DNA of 64,000 bases from positions 620,001 to 684,000 of the forward strand of contig NZ_CP021422.1 of assembly GCF_002201475.1 (NCBI RefSeq), in the 5' to 3' direction. This DNA is from Acutalibacter muris. GTDB taxonomy: Bacteria > Bacillota > Clostridia > Oscillospirales > Acutalibacteraceae. The notes beneath the pieces are model-generated. The model worked only from the letters and a program-made list of their open reading frames with translations. It did not search any database and was not told the DNA's origin. Made by a program: the position numbers and the translations under genes. Each line of letters opens with the position of its first letter. The stretch's first letter is position 1. Below are positions 60,807 to 64,000 of the stretch, in pieces.

Positions 60807-61590
60807 TTGGCTGAGATGGATCAGTTGAAACCCGGACAGAGCGCCTATATATTGTCCATAGGTGGAAGCGGCGCGCTCCGCCATCACCTGCTGGACATGG
60901 GATGACACCCAAAACAGAAGTCACCCTTCAAAAAATCGCGCCAATGGGCGACCCGGTTCAAATCAAACTGCTCGGCTATAAACTGACCCTGCGTCTTGAC
61001 GAGGCGCAGAAGATCGCCGTGGAGCAGGTCCATGAAAAAAAGGCTTTGCCCCACGGCGAACAGCGGCGAATGACTGTGGCGCATCCGGGAATGGGGGAGC
61101 TTGGCAGGGCCAGAAGCTACCACTCCCACGATGCTACGCATGAAATCCCGAAGGGCGCAAATATCAGGTTTGTCCTGGCCGGGAATCTATTCCCTGTCTC
61201 CCTATTCCAGCGAGGAAATCGTCACAAGAGATTTTTTGATGGACACTCACCCGGAGGGGATCATCAATATTGTGGACGCCACCAACATAGAGCGAAACCT
61301 GTACCTCACCATGCAGATCATGGAATTAGGTATCCCTGTGGTGCTGGCCCTCAATATGATGGACGAGGTTCGGGCGAACGGCGGCTCCATACGGGTCAAT
61401 GAGCTTGAGGAAATTCTCGGTATCCCGGTTGTTCCGATCTCAGCAGCGAAGAATGAGGGCATCGAGGAACTGATCGACCACGCGCTCCATGTGGCGAGGT
61501 ATCGGGAGGTTCCTGGGCGGGTAGATTTCTGCCCTGCCAGCGCCGATGAACATGATCCGGTAGGTGCGGTACACCGGTGCATCCACGCCG
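60807..61590 (+). pseudogene. feoB: feoA-feoB fusion gene broken by a frameshift and a microhomology deletion
   Basis: TTG 60807 starts FeoA (DQLKPGQSAYILSIGGSGAL). A one-base loss at DMG gives TGA at 60902; the other frame continues TPKTEVTLQKIAPMGDPVQI. A linker (HPGMGELGRARSYHSHD) leads to FVLAGN of the FeoB GTPase. There the P-loop region is deleted: GCCGGGAATC (61178-61187) fits both the G1 and the PGIYSLSP sites. The frame changes again and runs IINIVDATNIERNLYLTMQI, ALNMMDEVR (G4), then stops near 61590. Ferrous iron uptake is lost at this locus. Confidence 0.75.
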
Positions 61591-61711
61591 CAGTACCAGG
61601 TTTTTCAAGCAAATATCCTCTGCAATATGGGAAGGAGAACAGAAACCGGGGAGATTTCTGCAAAAGCTGAGCTTAAGAACATATAAAATGAGCCGCACTA
61701 CTTGCAGGAGG

Positions 61712-62894
61712 CTATCCTCTATTTCGTTTCCAGTAAGCCCCATGGAACACACCTCCTGCCAAAGTGGAAGCCCCCGCCAAAAGGTAGGTAACTGTGTACC
61801 CTGCCCCTGCGGAAAGAGCCCCCCACAGGGCCGCGCCCGCTCCGGTGCCAATGTCGCCCATAAAGGTAAACACCGTGCTGGCTACGCCCCGGTGCTCGCT
61901 GGGGGTGGTGAGCATTACTTGGGCCTGTAAAAGCTGGGCAGCCGCCGTAAGCCCCAGCCCCATGAGCACCGCTGACAGCAGCATAAGCGGCATATTGCGG
62001 GCCACGGCAATCAGCGCCGTGCCCCCTGCCGACAGCAGCACGCCCAGCAGAATACAGGTTTTCTTGGACAGGTACACAATCAGCCTGCCTACGGTCAGCC
62101 GGGCCACGATGACAGCGATGTTGTTCACAAAGAAATACAGGCTGATTTGCGCCAGCCCACGGCTCAGGCCGCAGGGGGTAAGGAAGTTGCTGACCGCGCT
62201 GTTGCCGATGTACAAAAACAGGTGCACCAGGGAGGGCAGCAGCACCAGCAGCAGGAGCGCCCGGTCGAACCCGGCTTTTTTGTTTTTCGGCCCGGCTCTG
62301 CCTGGACGCGGGGGGCGGGGCGGTAATGCTCCTTGATGAACAGAGAGAAGAAGAAAGATAGGAACCCTGTCACCGCTGAAGATATAAACAAAGCCTGCGG
62401 CCCTAAATCATTGTAGACAGCGAGGCCGATGCTGGGGGCCACCGCAAAGACCACGGCGTTTGCCGCACCGAAAAGGCCCATGGCGTCTACCAGCATATCT
62501 TCGGGGGGATGTCGGCCGCAATGATGTGGGGCACCGGAAAAAATACCCCCTGGGTAAAGCCCTGGAGCACCCGCAGCGCAAAAAGCATATTCAAGTCTTT
62601 TGTAAAGCAGAAAAGCAGGGCATTTACCGCGTATAGGCCAGCGCCCAGCACCAGCATTTTCTTGCGTCCCACCCGGTCAAACAGTGGCGCCGCTATGATG
62701 CGGGTGAACATACCCACCACCGTCAAGCCGGTCATCATCATGCCGGTCATGGCGTTGGTACCCCCCAAGTCCAGCACGTACACCGGCAAAAGGGTCATAA
62801 AGGTGCTGTTGGTGTAGGACGCGATGGTGCACACCAGCACGATCAATATAAAATCCCGGCTCCAGAGCCTTCGGGAAAACAGCTTTGTAAACAT
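61712..62894 (-). pseudogene. MFS transporter gene with two homopolymer frameshifts
   Basis: Three frames together encode one 12-helix MFS protein: MFTKLFSRRLWSRDFILIVL to AADIPP; then MLVDAMGLFGAANAVVFAVA to KEHYRPAPRV; then LLLLVLLPSLVHLFLYIGNS to the end. The first shift is a missing C in a run of six at about 62500, the second lies in an A run near 62285. Motif A (DRVGRKKMLV) is intact. Likely a drug or sugar exporter before decay. The frameshifts could be sequencing errors, but neighbouring genes are also broken. Confidence 0.75.
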
Positions 62895-62919
62895 AAAGCA
62901 CTCCTTGCCTATCTTTCAC

Positions 62920-63792
62920 CTAACCTGCCCGAACCAGCTCGATGCCCTCATCTTTCCCCAGGTTGCGGCTATATTTCTTCTCAGCACTGTTGTTCCAATG
63001 CTCATGCACACCCAGGTTCGTGACGGTATGCCCCCGGCTGTCCGTATAGGCCGTGCCGGAGGGCGCGCTGTTCACCAATCCCGCCTCGTGCAGGTAATTC
63101 TCGTTATTCACGCTGGCGGCGGCCCGGTTATAGTTTGTGACCGTCGGCTCACTGCTGAGAAAATCCGCGCCCACGCTGTCAATCGCAACCGGGTCCTGGC
63201 TGACAAACACGCTGGCGGTAAAGCCGCCATTAAAGGGAGCCTGCTGCCAAGTGGAGTTCTCCTTTGTGATGGAGGCCCCCTCGCTGGGGGCGCAGATCAG
63301 CGCGTCCAGCATATACAGGACTGTCTTGCCGCCAAGGTCGGCGTTTGCCATCAGGTCAACAAGTGGGCTGTAGATACCCATCTCGTCCCGGGTGAGCCAC
63401 TGGTGAAGGTTGGCCCCCTCCGGCGGGCGCAGGGCGTTGCCGTTGATGAAGCTGCCGAAGTGGTTCTTGCCGCACAGCGTGATGCCATAGCTATGTCCCT
63501 TCAGATTTGCAAGGTTTATCACATACCTGGCCTCCATCACGCAGGTGGGCAGATAGTTCACCCGCCCGCTGAAATCGTGCGACCAGACAATAGGCGCGCT
63601 CTCGTCGGCCACGCCATTGTTCCGGCCCACAAAGTTCACGCCGTTTAACTCCCCTTGGGTGCATAGCTCCACCATATAGTCTGGAAACAGTCTGGACACA
63701 TCGTACACCGTGATGTCCCCTGGGGCCACGCCCGCGTCTTTCACCAGCGAGGTCAGCAGAGCCTTGAGCAGCACCGGGTTTGTCCCTTCATT
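62920..63792 (-). pseudogene. DUF362 protein gene, truncated at its 5' end
   Basis: About 290 codons of a DUF362-family protein (ITVYDVSRLFPDYMVELCTQ, LANLKGHSYGITLCGKNHFG, SQDPVAIDSVGADFLSSE). The reading extends upstream of ATG 63774 to about NEGTNP at 63792 and then changes to unrelated AT-rich sequence, so the N-terminal signal and the first domain are missing. DUF362 proteins often occur with ferredoxin domains; none is seen here. A protein from 63774 could be made but would be incomplete. Confidence 0.7.
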
Positions 63793-63910
63793 CCTGTTAG
63801 GGAGTATAAAGTTCTCAAAAAATTTTTGAAAGCACTAAGAGAAATTAGCAGTCCGTTTGTTTAATAGATGAAAGTTGAAACCGGGAACAACTTTGGGAAG
63901 GAGTGTATAG

Positions 63911-64000
63911 ATGGATAACGGTGCAAGTAGCTACCGCCGTTTCCTTGAAGGTGATGATAATGGAATCGTTGAGATAATCAGGGATTACAAAGATGGTCTA
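63911..64000 (+). CDS. Start of a sigma-70-like gene (cut by the window end)
   Basis: The first 30 codons (MDNGASSYRRFLEGDDNGIV) match the N-terminus of small sigma-70 family proteins found in conjugative elements, with region 2.1 beginning. GGAAGGAG is at 63895-63902 before the ATG. The rest is outside the window. Between 63793 and 63910 there is AT-rich intergenic sequence only. Confidence 0.65.
   Translation, partial: MDNGASSYRRFLEGDDNGIVEIIRDYKDGL

Overview
The window looks like a chromosome segment of a gut Clostridia, probably Oscillospiraceae/Ruminococcaceae-like. The evidence is Firmicutes-type signals (strong AGGAGG ribosome sites, TTGACA/TATAAT promoters), SLH-domain and sortase-type surface proteins, LacI-controlled sugar catabolism, and mobile-element families typical of this group (TnpX-like serine recombinase, TnpV/TnpW, DUF4314, DUF3848, DUF3852, ArdA-like). 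The organism is inferred from gene content only; no rRNA gene is present.

Region 1 (1-20.9 kb) is intact core DNA. It holds a secreted transglutaminase/SLH protein, valS, an esterase and an O-acetylhomoserine sulfhydrylase. Next is a minus-strand operon with overlapping genes (LacI regulator, fucose-isomerase-like enzyme, two-subunit transketolase, FGGY kinase, DUF5060-type glycosidase). It reads as a complete 'release, isomerise, phosphorylate, transketolise' route for an unusual sugar; D-apiose is the best guess. Then come a 1347-aa RND exporter with a large coiled-coil insert, hisH-hisF, a membrane-anchored VanY-like protein that has lost its zinc ligands, and tRNA-Gln and tRNA-Pro behind a consensus promoter.

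Region 2 (21-32.6 kb) is accessory DNA: an IS3-family element, a large YobI-like P-loop NTPase (candidate defence gene), and a stretch of decayed conjugative-element genes. Four of these decayed genes are each interrupted by a related hairpin-rich sequence sharing a GCCGAGTTT...AAACTCTT core. This family is the most unusual structure I see. A second structured repeat occurs at 26.1 and 32.5 kb.

Region 3 (32.6-44.3 kb) is a Tn4451-like mobilizable unit: serine recombinase, TnpW-like protein, relaxase broken by one amber codon, MobC, probable oriT, a TnpV fragment and an intact TnpV. An IS630 element sits in it. Its cargo is an ECF sigma/anti-sigma pair with an ABC exporter, followed by two sigma-like regulators. 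Similar terminator hairpins lie at both edges in inverted orientation.

Region 4 (44.5-58.4 kb) is the accessory module of a larger conjugative element: ArdA-like proteins, DUF4314, broken C5 and D12 DNA methyltransferases, an AbrB-type regulator, a lipoprotein, a 1484-aa thioester/SpaA/VaFE adhesin and a VirB2-like subunit. An internal deletion then fuses the start of a transfer gene to the tail of a relaxase.

Region 5 (58.3-64 kb) is mostly wreckage: integrase, P-type ATPase, feoAB, MFS and DUF362 remnants, two small intact genes, and the first 30 codons of another sigma-like gene. No CRISPR array or rRNA is present.
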